Positions 41,961-50,491 are shown, counted from the first letter of the stretch. The stretch: 64,000 bases of DNA from Blastococcus litoris (GCF_003075095.1 NZ_QCZF01000001.1:310001-374000); one strand, 5' to 3'. Notes: generated by a model not told the origin, from the sequence alone. Numbers and translations: made by a program.

Positions 41961-42161
41961 ATGAGCATCCTCGGAAGACTGATGGGAACCGCAGAGACCG
42001 CCGCCCGCGGCGCCGCCCGCGGCGGTCGCGCACCCGCGCGTCCTGGGCGGGGGATGGCCGGCCCGGTCGGCCGTCGCGGCCTGAGCCGGCGCCGCACCCC
42101 GGCACCGGCGCCCGCGGGCGGGATCGGTGGCCTCGTCCAGGGCCTCCTGCGCCGGCGCTGA
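41961..42161 (+). CDS. Small Arg/Gly/Pro-rich hypothetical protein
   Basis: 66 residues from ATG: SILGRLMGTAETAARGAARG, then a basic RRTPAPAPAGGIGGLVQGLL run ending in RRR. It may be disordered or nucleic acid-binding. It has an amphipathic start and end; no family is recognised. It converges with cobS after 4 bases. It could be a chance frame, given the base composition. Confidence 0.4.
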   Translation: MSILGRLMGTAETAARGAARGGRAPARPGRGMAGPVGRRGLSRRRTPAPAPAGGIGGLVQGLLRRR

Positions 42162-42165
42162 CCCG

Positions 42166-42921
42166 CTAGAGTACGACGGCGGCCACCAGCAGGGTGGCCG
42201 CCGTCGCCGTCTCACCCATCGCGCCCATCACGTCACCGGTCACCCCGCCCACCCGCGCGCATGCCCGCCGGTAGAGCACCTCCGCGGCGAGCAGGCCGGC
42301 CAGCGCGCCGGCCGCGAGCCGCGCGGCCGTGGACAGCTCGCCGGCCGTGGCCGCGGCGACCAGCCCCAGCAGGACGACGGCCCAGCCCGCCAGCCACCCC
42401 GCCGACACCGTGCCCGCCACCAGGGCGCCCAGCGACGAGCCCTCCGCCGTGCGGACGCCGGGCAGGCCGGTGCGCGCCATCGCCACCCGCGCGACCGCGG
42501 CGGCGAGCCAGAGGGCGATCCAGCCGTGCTCCGTCGTCAGCAGCGCGGACAGGCAGGCGACCTGCAGCAGCAGCGCCAGGACCAGCGTCACGACCCCGAA
42601 CGGTCCGACGTCGCTCTGGTGCATCACCTGCAGCGCCCGCTCCCGGCCCCGCAGCGGTCCGAGCCCGTCAGCCGTGTCGGCCAGCCCGTCGAGGTGCAGG
42701 CCACGGGTGAGCACGGCCAGCGCCGCCACGGCGAGCACCGCGCCCGCCAGCGGCGAGATCCAGTGCTCGCCGAGGACGGCGACGCCGGTGGCGAGCCCGC
42801 CGAGGACGAGGCCCACCAGAGGCGCCCAGGGCAGGACCCCGCGGGTCGACGCCGCGGCAGCCCGCGGGACGGGGAGCACGGTCAGCAGCGCGGCGGACTC
42901 CAGGGGTCCGGTGAACCTCAT
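42166..42921 (-). CDS. cobS: Adenosylcobinamide-GDP ribazoletransferase (cobalamin synthase)
   Basis: 251 residues from ATG with 5-7 membrane helices. Family motifs: FLTVLPV-like start (ALLTVLPVPRA), GLHLDGLADTADGLG with the metal-binding aspartates, RMGRTGTLG-like MARTGLPGVRTAEGSSLGAL, and DVMGAMGETATAATLL at the end. It joins adenosylcobinamide-GDP to alpha-ribazole at the membrane. Directly upstream on the same strand (19-base gap) is a histidine phosphatase, a natural CobC partner. CobU is not in the window. Confidence 0.93.
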   Translation of the reverse strand: MRFTGPLESAALLTVLPVPRAAAASTRGVLPWAPLVGLVLGGLATGVAVLGEHWISPLAGAVLAVAALAVLTRGLHLDGLADTADGLGPLRGRERALQVMHQSDVGPFGVVTLVLALLLQVACLSALLTTEHGWIALWLAAAVARVAMARTGLPGVRTAEGSSLGALVAGTVSAGWLAGWAVVLLGLVAAATAGELSTAARLAAGALAGLLAAEVLYRRACARVGGVTGDVMGAMGETATAATLLVAAVVL

Positions 42922-42940
42922 CGCGCCGGGGCCGGCGCAC

Positions 42941-43492
42941 TCACGCGATGAGCTCCAGCCGGGTGATCGAGCCGTTGTGCGGGGTCACCGCCGGCATCGC
43001 GTCCGGGCCGAGGCCGGCGACCACGGCCTGCGCCGCGCGGATCGTGTCGCCGTGCGTCACGAGTGCGATGACGTCGGCCGGCGGTTCGGCACCGAGGTTC
43101 TTGAGGAAGGCCTCCACGCGCGCGTGCAGCTCGGCGAGGCTCTCCCCACCGGGTGCGGACCAGTGCGGGTCGGTCCAGTCGACGACGTCCCACAGGTCGC
43201 GGGAGGGCAGCCCCTCGAGCTCGCCGTAGCCCTGTTCCCGCAGGGCGGGCGATGTCTCGATCGACAGGCCCGTGGCGCGCGCGCAGTGCTCGGCTGTCTC
43301 GACCGCCCGCAGCAGGTCGCTGGAGATCAGCGCGCCCGGGCGGAGGCGGGCCAGCTCGTCGGCGGCCGTGTGGGCCTGGGCGTGGCCGAGGGCGGTCAGC
43401 GGCACGTGCGGCGTCTGGCCCTGCATGCGGCCGGCCGCGTTCCACTCGCTCTGTCCGTGGCGGACGAGCAGCAGCGTCAGAGGGCGGGACAT
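42941..43492 (-). CDS. Histidine phosphatase, possible alpha-ribazole phosphatase
   Basis: 183 residues from ATG 43492. The RHG motif LLLVRHGQSEWNAAGR has the phospho-His, with further catalytic residues in SSDLLRAVETAEH, REQGYGELEG and LVTHGDTIRAA. This is a phosphoglycerate mutase-like phosphatase; placement just before cobS suggests CobC, removing phosphate from alpha-ribazole-5'-phosphate. The alternative is a broad-specificity sugar phosphatase. TACGCT lies 10 bases upstream of ATG. Confidence 0.85.
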   Translation of the reverse strand: MSRPLTLLLVRHGQSEWNAAGRMQGQTPHVPLTALGHAQAHTAADELARLRPGALISSDLLRAVETAEHCARATGLSIETSPALREQGYGELEGLPSRDLWDVVDWTDPHWSAPGGESLAELHARVEAFLKNLGAEPPADVIALVTHGDTIRAAQAVVAGLGPDAMPAVTPHNGSITRLELIA

Positions 43493-43556
43493 GGCAGGGG
43501 GCAGCGTAGGCGAGGACCCTGCAGGTTCCGGCGGGGTGCCTCGTACCGTCGTCCCC

Positions 43557-44345
43557 GTGACTCTTCCCGTCCGTCCGGGTGCAGCCCGCCCCGCGAACCG
43601 CCCGGCCGCGCCCGACCCGCTGGCCCCCCTGCTCGACCTGCCGGGGGTGCGCGAGGCCGCGGACGCCGCCCGCACCGGCATCGACCGCCTGCTCGGGCAC
43701 CGGGTGCTGCGGCGGGAATCCGCCGGGGTGAGCACGGAGTCGGCCCTCCGCGGAGCCCGGGCGTCGGCGGCGCTGGAGGGGGCGGACGTGCCGCTGGGCG
43801 ACCTGCGGTCCGGGGCCGTCGCCGACCCGGTCGTGCAGGGTGCGCTGCGGGTCTCGGCCGGTCTCGGGGGGATGGTCGAGACCTGGTCCCGCGCGCCGGG
43901 GCAGGTACTGGCCCGGTTGCACGTGCTCGCCGCCGCGGACCTCGCCGACCCCGCGGGGCTCGGCCGGCCGGCGCCGCACGCCGGTCCCCGGCTGTCGGGA
44001 CTGTTCTCGCTGATCACCGGCACGACGATCGTGCCCGCCGTGATCGTGGCCGCGCTCGTGCACGGCGAGCTGGCCGCCCTGGCGCCGTTCGGCACCGCGG
44101 ACGGTGTCGTCGCGCGGGGTGCCGGCCGGCTCACCGGGATCACCCGCGGCCTGGACCCGAAGGCGGTCTCCGTGCCGGAGGTCGGCTTCGCCGAGCTCGG
44201 CAGGGAGGCGTACGCCGAGGCGGTCGCGGGCTATGCCTCCGGCACGGAGGCCGGCGTGGCCGGGTGGCTGGTGCACTGCTGCCGGGCCACGGAGCACGGC
44301 GCCCTCGAGGGTCTGGCGATCTGCGAGAGCCTGCTCCGCGGTTGA
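43557..44345 (+). CDS. Degenerate Fic-fold-like protein (Rv3662c position)
   Basis: 262 residues from GTG. The segment SAALEGADVPLGDL (70-83) resembles the (S/T)XXXE(G/N) motif of Fic proteins, and HGELAALAPFGTADGVVAR (169-187) aligns with the catalytic HPFXXGNGRXXR loop, but the His is Ala176 and the Asn-Gly-Arg is lost. It should keep the helical fold and lack AMP-transferase activity. TACCGT ends 7 bases before GTG. An actinobacterial protein stands at this place next to the HAD hydrolase in M. tuberculosis too. Homology to Fic is inference. Confidence 0.6.
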   Translation: MTLPVRPGAARPANRPAAPDPLAPLLDLPGVREAADAARTGIDRLLGHRVLRRESAGVSTESALRGARASAALEGADVPLGDLRSGAVADPVVQGALRVSAGLGGMVETWSRAPGQVLARLHVLAAADLADPAGLGRPAPHAGPRLSGLFSLITGTTIVPAVIVAALVHGELAALAPFGTADGVVARGAGRLTGITRGLDPKAVSVPEVGFAELGREAYAEAVAGYASGTEAGVAGWLVHCCRATEHGALEGLAICESLLRG

Positions 44346-44364
44346 TCCCGGGCGCCCGCCCGGC

Positions 44365-44658
44365 TCAGGTCGGTGACAGGGCGAAACCGAGGACGGCGGT
44401 GAGCACCACCCCGCAGGCGGCGGCCGCCGCGGCGAGGAGCCACGCCCCGGTGACCGCACCGGCGGTCGCGGCACCGACGAGCGAGAGCCAGGGCCCGGAC
44501 AGCGACAGGAACAGGCCCACGCGGCCGGTGCGCGACCGGCGCCGCCGCCGACGGCGCGCGGTGCGGTTGGACTGGCCGAACAGGACCGCGGCCACGCAGA
44601 CGGCCAGGGCGGCCAGCCATGCCAGGACCACGGTGAGCACGTCGGCAGGATGTCCCAC
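44365..44658 (-). CDS. Small membrane protein, hypothetical
   Basis: 97 residues from ATG. Three membrane helices (about 7-29, 48-68, 70-92) with a very basic loop RTARRRRRRRSRTGRVG between the first two. No family recognised. It follows the HAD hydrolase gene on the same strand? No: it is downstream of it by 52 bases, so they may share a transcript. Function unknown. Confidence 0.6.
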   Translation of the reverse strand: MGHPADVLTVVLAWLAALAVCVAAVLFGQSNRTARRRRRRRSRTGRVGLFLSLSGPWLSLVGAATAGAVTGAWLLAAAAAACGVVLTAVLGFALSPT

Positions 44659-44710
44659 CCTGCGGAACGCCGGGTGGAGCCCCGCCGGGAACGGGCGGTG
44701 AGGCGGTCGC

Positions 44711-45559
44711 TCAGGCCCCGCGCCGCCGCCGCCGGCCGGTCAGCGGGCCCGGCTCGCCCGTGGCGATCAGGCCGGCACGCAGCGCGCGGTGCCGCGCGTA
44801 CCAGGCCAGCCCGACGACGGCCGCACCCACGCCCACGGCCGCCCCGGTGACCACCGGCGCCGGGGGAGCGGAGAAGCGGGCCCGCATGCTGACCGGCCGG
44901 GTGAACTGCAGGACCGGCCAGCCGCGCTCGAGCGCGACCTTGCGCAGCCCCCGGTCGGGGTTCACCGCGGTCGGGTGCCCCACGGCGGAGAGCATCGGCA
45001 GGTCGGTGATCGAATCGCTGTAGGCGTAGCAGTCGGCCAGGTCGTAGCCGCCCTCGGCAGCCACCCGGCGCATGGCCTCGGCCTTGTTCTCCCCGTAGGC
45101 GTAGAACTCGATCTCGCCGGTGTAGCGACCGTCCGCGACCACCATCCGGGTGGCCACCACCCGGTCGACGCCGAGCATCTCGCCGATCGGCGTGACCATC
45201 TCCGCGCCGCTGCTCGAGACGATGACGATCTCGCGGCCGGCGGCCCGGTGCTCCTCGATGAGGTCCGCCGCCTCGGCGTAGACCAGCGGGTCGACGATCT
45301 CGTGCAGCGTCTCCTCGACGATGTCGTGCACCGTGGCGGCGTCCCAGCCGGTGACCATCGCCGTCAGCTGGGTGCGCAGGCGCTCCATCTGCTGGGCGTC
45401 GGCCCCGGCGACCGAGAAGACCAGCTGCGCGTACGCCGTCTTGAGCACGGCGCGGCGGTTGATCAGCCCACCGTTGAAGAACGGCCGGCCGAAGGCCAGG
45501 GCGCTGGACTTGGCGATGACCGTCTTGTCCAGGTCGAAGAACGCCGCGGCGCGGGTCAC
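44711..45559 (-). CDS. HAD-IB family phosphatase (SerB-like, Rv3661 type)
   Basis: 282 residues from GTG 45559 (MTRAAAFFDLDKTVIAKSSA). Motif I FFDLDKTVI, motif II VSSSGAEM, a Lys in GENKAEAMRR and motif IV AYSDSITDLPML are intact; the cap fits the HAD-IB (SerB1/CicA) subgroup. A C-terminal membrane helix (VVTGAAVGVGAAVVGLAWYA) and a basic end anchor it to the membrane. TAGCAT lies 8 bases before the GTG. It is divergent from ssd and shares the TCCACA box region. M. tuberculosis Rv3661 sits next to the tad genes likewise. Confidence 0.9.
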   Translation of the reverse strand: MTRAAAFFDLDKTVIAKSSALAFGRPFFNGGLINRRAVLKTAYAQLVFSVAGADAQQMERLRTQLTAMVTGWDAATVHDIVEETLHEIVDPLVYAEAADLIEEHRAAGREIVIVSSSGAEMVTPIGEMLGVDRVVATRMVVADGRYTGEIEFYAYGENKAEAMRRVAAEGGYDLADCYAYSDSITDLPMLSAVGHPTAVNPDRGLRKVALERGWPVLQFTRPVSMRARFSAPPAPVVTGAAVGVGAAVVGLAWYARHRALRAGLIATGEPGPLTGRRRRRGA

Positions 45560-45609
45560 AAGGCACGATGCTAAGTGGAGCGGGGAACCGCGGCTGGCGT
45601 CGCGCGCCG

Positions 45610-45634
45610 TCCACACCCGTTCGGGTCATCCACA
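45610..45634 (+). promoter_or_regulatory. Paired box TCCACA-N13-TCCACA upstream of ssd/tad
   Basis: TCCACA at 45610-45615 and 45629-45634, 19 bases start to start. A -10-like CACTGT follows at 45654-45659. The same two-box layout recurs at 49391-49415 and 55462-55486. Resemblance to the DnaA box TTGTCCACA is partial. Confidence 0.6.
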
Positions 45635-45686
45635 GTTCCGGCCTCCCGTCTGGCACTGTCTGCCGATCCCGGCGTGAGGTCGACAC

Positions 45687-46754
45687 GTGTCCACCTCCCG
45701 CATCCCCGCCCGTCCGCTCGTCGTCAGCACCGACGACGCCCTCCTCGACGACCTGCTGCGGCTGCTCGCCACGGCCGGGGCGGAGGCCGAGGTGGCGACG
45801 GGCGGGCCCGCTCTGCGCCGGGCGCACCGGCAGGCGCCGCTGGTCCTGGTGGGTGCCGATGCGCTCTCCGCGCCCGCCCTGCGCGCGCTGCCCCGCCGTC
45901 CCGGTGTGGTGGTCGTGGCCGGCGGAGAGCTGCCGGCCGGCGACTGGGCCGGGGCGGTGGAGGTCGGCGCCGAGCGGGTGGCCGTCCTCCCCGCCGACGA
46001 GTCGTGGCTGCTCACCCGGTGCACCGCCGCGGTCGCCACCCCGGTCGAGCGCGGCAGGCTGGTCGTCGTCGGCGGGGCCTGCGGAGGTGCCGGCGCCAGC
46101 ACGCTCGCGGCGGCGGTCGCGCTGGCCGCCGCGCCGGGCGTCACCCTGGTCGACGCCGACCCGTGGGGAGCCGGTCTGGACCTGCTGCTGGGCGCCGAAC
46201 GGGCCGACGGGCTGCGGTGGCCGGACCTGTCGGGGCTCCGGGGGCGGGTGGCCGGTGATGCGCTGCTCGCGGCGCTGCCGGACGTCGCGGGGGTCTCCCT
46301 GGTGGCCGCCTCCCGGAGCGATCCCGCGGCGGTTCCGCCCGACGCGCTGGCGGCCGTGGTCGACGCGGCCCGCGCGGTCGGGTCCCCCGTGGTGGTCGAC
46401 GTGCCCCGGAGCGCTGCCGGCACCGCACCGCCCGTGGTCGCCGACGCGGACCTGGCAGTGCTCGTGGTGCCCGGGCGGCTGCGGGCCGCGACGGCCGCAC
46501 GGCTGCTGGTCGACGCCCAGGACTCGCCGTGGGCATCGGCGCAGCTCGTCGTCCGACCGGTTCCCGGCGGTCTGGCGCGCAGCGAGGTGGGTGACGTCGT
46601 CGGCCGCCCGGTCCTGGCCGAGCTCGGGCACGACCGGAGCGCGGCACCCCGGGGTGAGCGGGGCGAGCCGCCCCTGGTCTCCGGGCGATCCCCGTTCGGG
46701 ACGGTGGCCCGGCGGGTCCTCGGCGCACTGCGGGCGACGGACGCCGGCCGGTGA
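45687..46754 (+). CDS. ssd: Septum-site-determining-like protein Ssd (CpaE-like)
   Basis: 355 residues from GTG. A receiver-like N-terminal domain (about 1-110) precedes a MinD/CpaE-type ATPase domain. The Walker A position is GGACGGAGASTLAAA: the lysines of the KGGXGKST motif are replaced, so ATP binding is probably weak or lost; the later DADPWGAGLDLLLG keeps the MinD pattern. In other Tad systems CpaE positions the pilus; in M. tuberculosis Ssd (Rv3660c) affects septum placement. It heads the operon ssd-tadA-tadB-tadC (4-base overlaps). Confidence 0.9.
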   Translation: MSTSRIPARPLVVSTDDALLDDLLRLLATAGAEAEVATGGPALRRAHRQAPLVLVGADALSAPALRALPRRPGVVVVAGGELPAGDWAGAVEVGAERVAVLPADESWLLTRCTAAVATPVERGRLVVVGGACGGAGASTLAAAVALAAAPGVTLVDADPWGAGLDLLLGAERADGLRWPDLSGLRGRVAGDALLAALPDVAGVSLVAASRSDPAAVPPDALAAVVDAARAVGSPVVVDVPRSAAGTAPPVVADADLAVLVVPGRLRAATAARLLVDAQDSPWASAQLVVRPVPGGLARSEVGDVVGRPVLAELGHDRSAAPRGERGEPPLVSGRSPFGTVARRVLGALRATDAGR

Positions 46755-47893
46755 GCGCGCCGGCGCTGCTGGACCGGGTCCGCGCCCGGCTCGCCCTGCA
46801 GGCCGGTCCGCCCAGCCGCGCCGTGGTGGCGGCGCTCGTGCGGGAGGAGGCCGGCGGGCTGCTCGGCGACGCCGACGTGCTGCTGGCGGTCCGCCACGCC
46901 GTCGACGAGCTGGCGGGCGCGGGGCCCCTGGAGCCGCTGCTGCGGACGCCGGGCGTCACCGACGTGCTGGTGAACGGGCCGGACCAGGTGTGGGTGGACC
47001 GCGGGAGCGGGCTGGAGCCGGCGGAGGTGCGCTTCCCCGACGACGACGCGGTCCGACGCCTCGCCGTCCGCCTCGCCGCCACGGTCGGTCGCCGGCTGGA
47101 CGACGCCTCGCCATGGGTGGACGTCGGGCTGGGGGACGGGACGCGGCTGCACGCGGTGCTCCCCCCGGTCTCGGGCAGCGGCACCTGCCTGTCGCTCCGG
47201 GTGCTGCGGCGCACGGCGCACTCGCTCGACGACCTGGCGACCCTCGGCACCCTGCCCGGCGGGAGCGAGGAGCTGCTGCGCGGGGCCGTGGCGCGGCGCC
47301 TGGCGTTCCTGGTGACCGGCGGGACGGGCTCGGGGAAGACCACTCTCCTGTCGGCGCTGCTGGGCGCCGCGGATCCGGCAGACCGGCTCGTGCTGTGCGA
47401 GGACGCCCCGGAGCTGGCGCCGGCGCACCCGCACGTGGTGCGGCTGCTGACCCGGCCGCCCAACGTCGAGGGCGTCGGCGCGGTGACGTTGCGGGACCTG
47501 GTCCGCCAGGCGCTGCGGATGCGCCCGGACCGGCTCGTCGTCGGCGAGGTCAGGGGCGCGGAAGTGGTCGACCTGCTCGCGGCGCTCAACACCGGCCACG
47601 ACGGCGGCTGCGGCACGCTGCACGCCAACCGGCCGGCCGAGGTGCCGGCCCGGCTCGAAGCGCTCGGCGTCGCGGCCGGGCTCGACCGGGCGGCCGTGCA
47701 CAGCCAGGCCGCCGCCGCGCTGGCCCTCGTCGTGCAGCTCCGGCGCACCGCCGGAGGACGCCGGGTGACCGAGATCGGCGTGGTCCGGCGATCGGCGGAC
47801 CGGTTCCGGGTGGAGGCGGGGTGGCGCGCGGACGGGCGCGACTGCCCTGCCGCGGGACGGCTGCGCGAGCTCGTCACGGGGGGTGCGCCATGA
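46751..47893 (+). CDS. tadA: TadA/CpaF secretion ATPase
   Basis: 380 residues from GTG overlapping the ssd stop. The N-terminal helical domain is short; the ATPase core has Walker A VTGGTGSGKTTLLSALLG, Asp box LVLCEDAPELAPAHPHVV, Walker B RPDRLVVGEVRGAEV and the His box GGCGTLHANRPAEVPARLEA. It powers assembly of the Tad/Flp pilus from the cytoplasmic side. Counterpart of Rv3659c. Confidence 0.95.
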   Translation: MSAPALLDRVRARLALQAGPPSRAVVAALVREEAGGLLGDADVLLAVRHAVDELAGAGPLEPLLRTPGVTDVLVNGPDQVWVDRGSGLEPAEVRFPDDDAVRRLAVRLAATVGRRLDDASPWVDVGLGDGTRLHAVLPPVSGSGTCLSLRVLRRTAHSLDDLATLGTLPGGSEELLRGAVARRLAFLVTGGTGSGKTTLLSALLGAADPADRLVLCEDAPELAPAHPHVVRLLTRPPNVEGVGAVTLRDLVRQALRMRPDRLVVGEVRGAEVVDLLAALNTGHDGGCGTLHANRPAEVPARLEALGVAAGLDRAAVHSQAAAALALVVQLRRTAGGRRVTEIGVVRRSADRFRVEAGWRADGRDCPAAGRLRELVTGGAP

Positions 47894-48678
47894 GCGGGGC
47901 TCTCCTCGTGACGGCGGTCGCCGTCCTCGTCTGGCCCGACCGGGAGCTTCGTCGGCGGGCGCGGATCGCGGTGGCCCGCGCGGAGGACCTCGGCCGGCGA
48001 CCGCCGGCCCCGGCGACCGGCCCCCTGGCCGTGGCGGTCGCGTCCGCGCTCGTGGTCGGCCTGGTCAGCACGCTCCTGGTCGGTTGCCTGGTGGGCGTGC
48101 TGGTGCTCGTCGGCGCACGGCTCCGGGCCGCGCGGGCCGCCGTCCGGCGTGCGGAGGCGCGGGTGCGCTCCGTGACGGAGGGCCTGGGCGCACTCGGCGC
48201 CGAGCTGCGGAGCGGACGCCCGATCGACGCGGCGACGCAGGCGGCGGTGGCGGCGTGCGCCGACGACGAGTGCGGCGCAGCCCTCGCCCGGGCCCTCCGT
48301 GCGCCGGCCGCCGGCGTCCCGGGAGGGGTCGACCCGGTGCTCGGTGCCGCCCTCGACCGGATCTCGGCGGGCACGCTGCTCAGCGCGCGCACGGGTGCCT
48401 CGCTCGCGGCGGTGTCGGCCGCCGTCGAGGACGACCTGCGGGCCGCGGATCGGCTGCGGCAGGAGCTCCGCACGGCCACCGCGGGTCCGAGGGCCAGCGC
48501 GATGCTGCTCGCGGGGCTGCCGGCCCTCGGCCTGGCCATGGGCAGCGGCGTCGGCGCCGATCCGTGGCGGGTGCTCACCACGACGGGCGTCGGGCAGGTG
48601 CTGCTGGTCGTCGGCGTCGCCCTCGAGCTGCTCGGCCTGCTGTGGTCCGACCGCCTCGTCAGCAGGGCCGTCCGGTGA
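47890..48678 (+). CDS. tadB: TadB-like pilus platform protein
   Basis: 262 residues from ATG overlapping the tadA stop. Membrane helices at the N-terminus (about 2-15 and 45-70) and C-terminus (about 212-232 and 238-258) flank the T2SSF cytoplasmic domain (GLGALGAELRSGRPIDAATQ, DDLRAADRLRQELRTATAGP). Inner-membrane platform of the Tad pilus. It is shorter than typical TadB (about 320), as is usual in actinobacteria (Rv3658c). Same operon, 4-base overlap to tadC. Confidence 0.88.
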   Translation: MSGALLVTAVAVLVWPDRELRRRARIAVARAEDLGRRPPAPATGPLAVAVASALVVGLVSTLLVGCLVGVLVLVGARLRAARAAVRRAEARVRSVTEGLGALGAELRSGRPIDAATQAAVAACADDECGAALARALRAPAAGVPGGVDPVLGAALDRISAGTLLSARTGASLAAVSAAVEDDLRAADRLRQELRTATAGPRASAMLLAGLPALGLAMGSGVGADPWRVLTTTGVGQVLLVVGVALELLGLLWSDRLVSRAVR

Positions 48679-49382
48679 CCTCGTCACTGCTCCTGCTCGC
48701 CGGTGCCGTGCTGCTCTGGTCACCCGGGGCGGGTGTGGTCTCGCTGCGCGCCCGGGCGATGCGGCCTCCGCGCGAGGCGTCGGTCGGCCACCCGGTCCCA
48801 CCGCTGCGTCGCCGTCTGCTGGCCGGCGCGGCAGGACTGGCGGCGGGATTGCTCGTCGGCGGGCTCCTGGGCGTGGGAGTCGCGGTGGCGGTGGCCGTGA
48901 TCGGGGAGCGCCGGCTGGGCCGGGACCAGTCCCCTCCGGACCACGGACCGGCGATCGCGCGAGCCCTGCCGGGCGCGTGCGACCTGATGGCCGTGTGCCT
49001 GACCGCCGGGGTGCCGGTGACGGCAGCCCTGGCAGCGGTCGGGGCCGCCGTGCCGGCGCCCCTCGGCCCCGAGCTCAGGAGGGTCGCCGGCCTCAGCGCT
49101 CTGGGAGCCGAGGCGCGACGGGCCTGGGCGGGTGCGCCGCCCGAGCTGGCGGCGCTCGGCCGGGTCCTCGTGCGGGCGGGGGAGTCGGGCGCGGCGGCCG
49201 CACCGGCGCTGCGTGCGCTGGCAGGGGACGCGCGCACCTCCGCCCGCACCGCCGCGGAGGCCGCCGTCCGTCGGGCAGGGGTATGGGTGCTGGCGCCGCT
49301 GGGCCTGTGCTTCCTGCCGGCCTTCGTCTGCCTCGGGGTCGTGCCGATGGTCCTCGGCATCGCAGCCGAGGTATTCGGCTGA
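48675..49382 (+). CDS. tadC: TadC-like pilus platform protein
   Basis: 235 residues from GTG overlapping the tadB stop. Second T2SSF domain protein: RALPGACDLMAVCLTAGVPV, VLVRAGESGAAAAPALRALA and a last membrane helix (VLAPLGLCFLPAFVCLGVVP). It completes the two-protein platform with TadB. Counterpart of Rv3657c. It ends the first tad transcript; 121 bases then separate it from the pilin-like gene, with a paired box in that gap. Confidence 0.88.
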   Translation: MTSSLLLLAGAVLLWSPGAGVVSLRARAMRPPREASVGHPVPPLRRRLLAGAAGLAAGLLVGGLLGVGVAVAVAVIGERRLGRDQSPPDHGPAIARALPGACDLMAVCLTAGVPVTAALAAVGAAVPAPLGPELRRVAGLSALGAEARRAWAGAPPELAALGRVLVRAGESGAAAAPALRALAGDARTSARTAAEAAVRRAGVWVLAPLGLCFLPAFVCLGVVPMVLGIAAEVFG

Positions 49383-49390
49383 CCGGTCTG

Positions 49391-49415
49391 TGCACAGCCC
49401 GCGGGCCGATCCACA
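49391..49415 (+). promoter_or_regulatory. Paired box TGCACA-N13-TCCACA upstream of the pilin-like gene
   Basis: TGCACA at 49391-49396 (one change) and TCCACA at 49410-49415, again 19 bases start to start. A weak -10-like AAGGCT lies at 49454-49459. This suggests the pilin-like gene has its own promoter, regulated like ssd. Confidence 0.5.
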
Positions 49416-49503
49416 GATCGTCCGCAGCCCTTCGACCTCGCCCTCCCGCGCAGAAGGCTCGGACCACGGCCCGGAGTGCGGGCCCCCGATCGAGGAGGCA
49501 CCT

Positions 49504-49746
49504 GTGGGGATGACGTCGGACGTCGAGCAGCCGGAGCGTGTGGAGCCGGTGCTCCGCGTGCGGATGGCGCGGAGGTGGGCCGCCGTGCGCGCGGCCGGAG
49601 AGGCGGGGATGAGCACGGCGGAGTACGCGGTCGGCACGGTCGCGGCGTGCGCGTTCGCCGCCGTGCTCTACCGGGTGGTGACCGGCGGATCGATCGTCAC
49701 GGGGCTGACCGAGCTCATCGACTCGGCCCTCGCCACCCTGTCCTGA
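49504..49746 (+). CDS. DUF4244 protein, Flp-pilin-like subunit
   Basis: 80 residues from GTG (GAGGAGG 5 bases upstream; ATG 49510 is a weaker option). After a basic lead RMARRWAAVRAAGEAG comes a prepilin-type site G/MSTAEYAVGTVAACAFAAV with Glu at +5 and one membrane helix. This is the pilin arrangement (type IVb, Flp). The mature subunit would be about 45 residues. Counterpart of Rv3656c. The prepilin peptidase is not in the window. Confidence 0.85.
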   Translation: MGMTSDVEQPERVEPVLRVRMARRWAAVRAAGEAGMSTAEYAVGTVAACAFAAVLYRVVTGGSIVTGLTELIDSALATLS

Positions 49747-49748
49747 CG

Positions 49749-50126
49749 GTGCGGCGGACCGTGCCCCCCGACGACCGGGCGGAGAGGGGGATGGTCACCG
49801 CCGAGACGGCGGTCGTGCTGCCGGTGCTCCTGCTGGTCCTCGCCGGCGTGGTCGCGGCGGTGGTCGTGGTGGGCGCCCAGCTGCGCTGCGTGGACGCGGC
49901 CCGCGAGGGAGCTCGTGCCGCGGCGCGTGGCGAGGACGCGGCATCGGTGGCCGCCCTGGTGCGACGGGCGGCGCCCGAGGGCGCCGTGACGAGGGTCGGC
50001 ACCGAGGGCGAGGAGGTGCGCGTCACCGTGACAGCACGGATCGCGCCCCTGGGGCCGGTGCCCCTGCGCATCACCGTGTCCGCCGAGGCGGTCGCCCTCC
50101 TCGAGCCGGACGGCGCGAGCTCGTGA
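49749..50126 (+). CDS. TadE-like minor pilin
   Basis: 125 residues from GTG 49749; ATG 49791 is an alternative with GGAG upstream. The prepilin-type motif RGMVTAETAVVLPVLLLVLA has Glu at +5 and a hydrophobic helix, then QLRCVDAAREGARAAARGED, the TadE pattern. The rest forms a beta-rich pseudopilin head. Counterpart of Rv3655c. It overlaps the TadG-like gene by 4 bases. Confidence 0.88.
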   Translation: MRRTVPPDDRAERGMVTAETAVVLPVLLLVLAGVVAAVVVVGAQLRCVDAAREGARAAARGEDAASVAALVRRAAPEGAVTRVGTEGEEVRVTVTARIAPLGPVPLRITVSAEAVALLEPDGASS

Positions 50127-50491
50127 GGCGGCAGCGGGGGGACCGCGGGTCGGCGACCGTCTGGGTGCTCACGGCCGCCGGCGTGCTGGCTGCGGTCGGG
50201 ACCGCCGCCGTCCTCGTCGGAGCTGCGGTGGTCGCCCGGCACCGCGCCACCACCGCCGCCGATCTCGCGGCGCTCGCGGGGGCGGTCCGGGCCGTCGAGG
50301 GGGCCGACGCGTGCGGGACCGCGGAGCGGCTCGCCTCGGCGAACGGGGCGGACCTCGTCACGTGCTCGTCGTCGCCGGGAGCCCTGGTGGACGTGGAGGT
50401 CAGCGTGCCGGTGCGGCTCGGAGGGCTCGGCGTCTTCTCGGCCACCGCACGCGCCCGCGCGGGCCCGGTCGACCCGCTGGCGGGCAGCGGC
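50123..50491 (+). CDS. TadG-like protein (Rv3654c type), stop codon not found
   Basis: GTG overlaps the TadE stop. The recognisable part (about 123 residues) reads RRQRGDRGSATVWVLTAAGV, a membrane helix, then RHRATTAADLAALAGAVRAV, ACGTAERLASANGADLVTC and VPVRLGGLGVFSATARARAG, the Rv3654c/TadG helix-and-strand pattern. Glu at +5 of the pilin-like site is absent (SATVW). No in-frame stop occurs until 53023: the frame stays open antisense to the whole helicase gene. The end given here is where the helicase begins and is only a practical limit. Confidence 0.7.
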
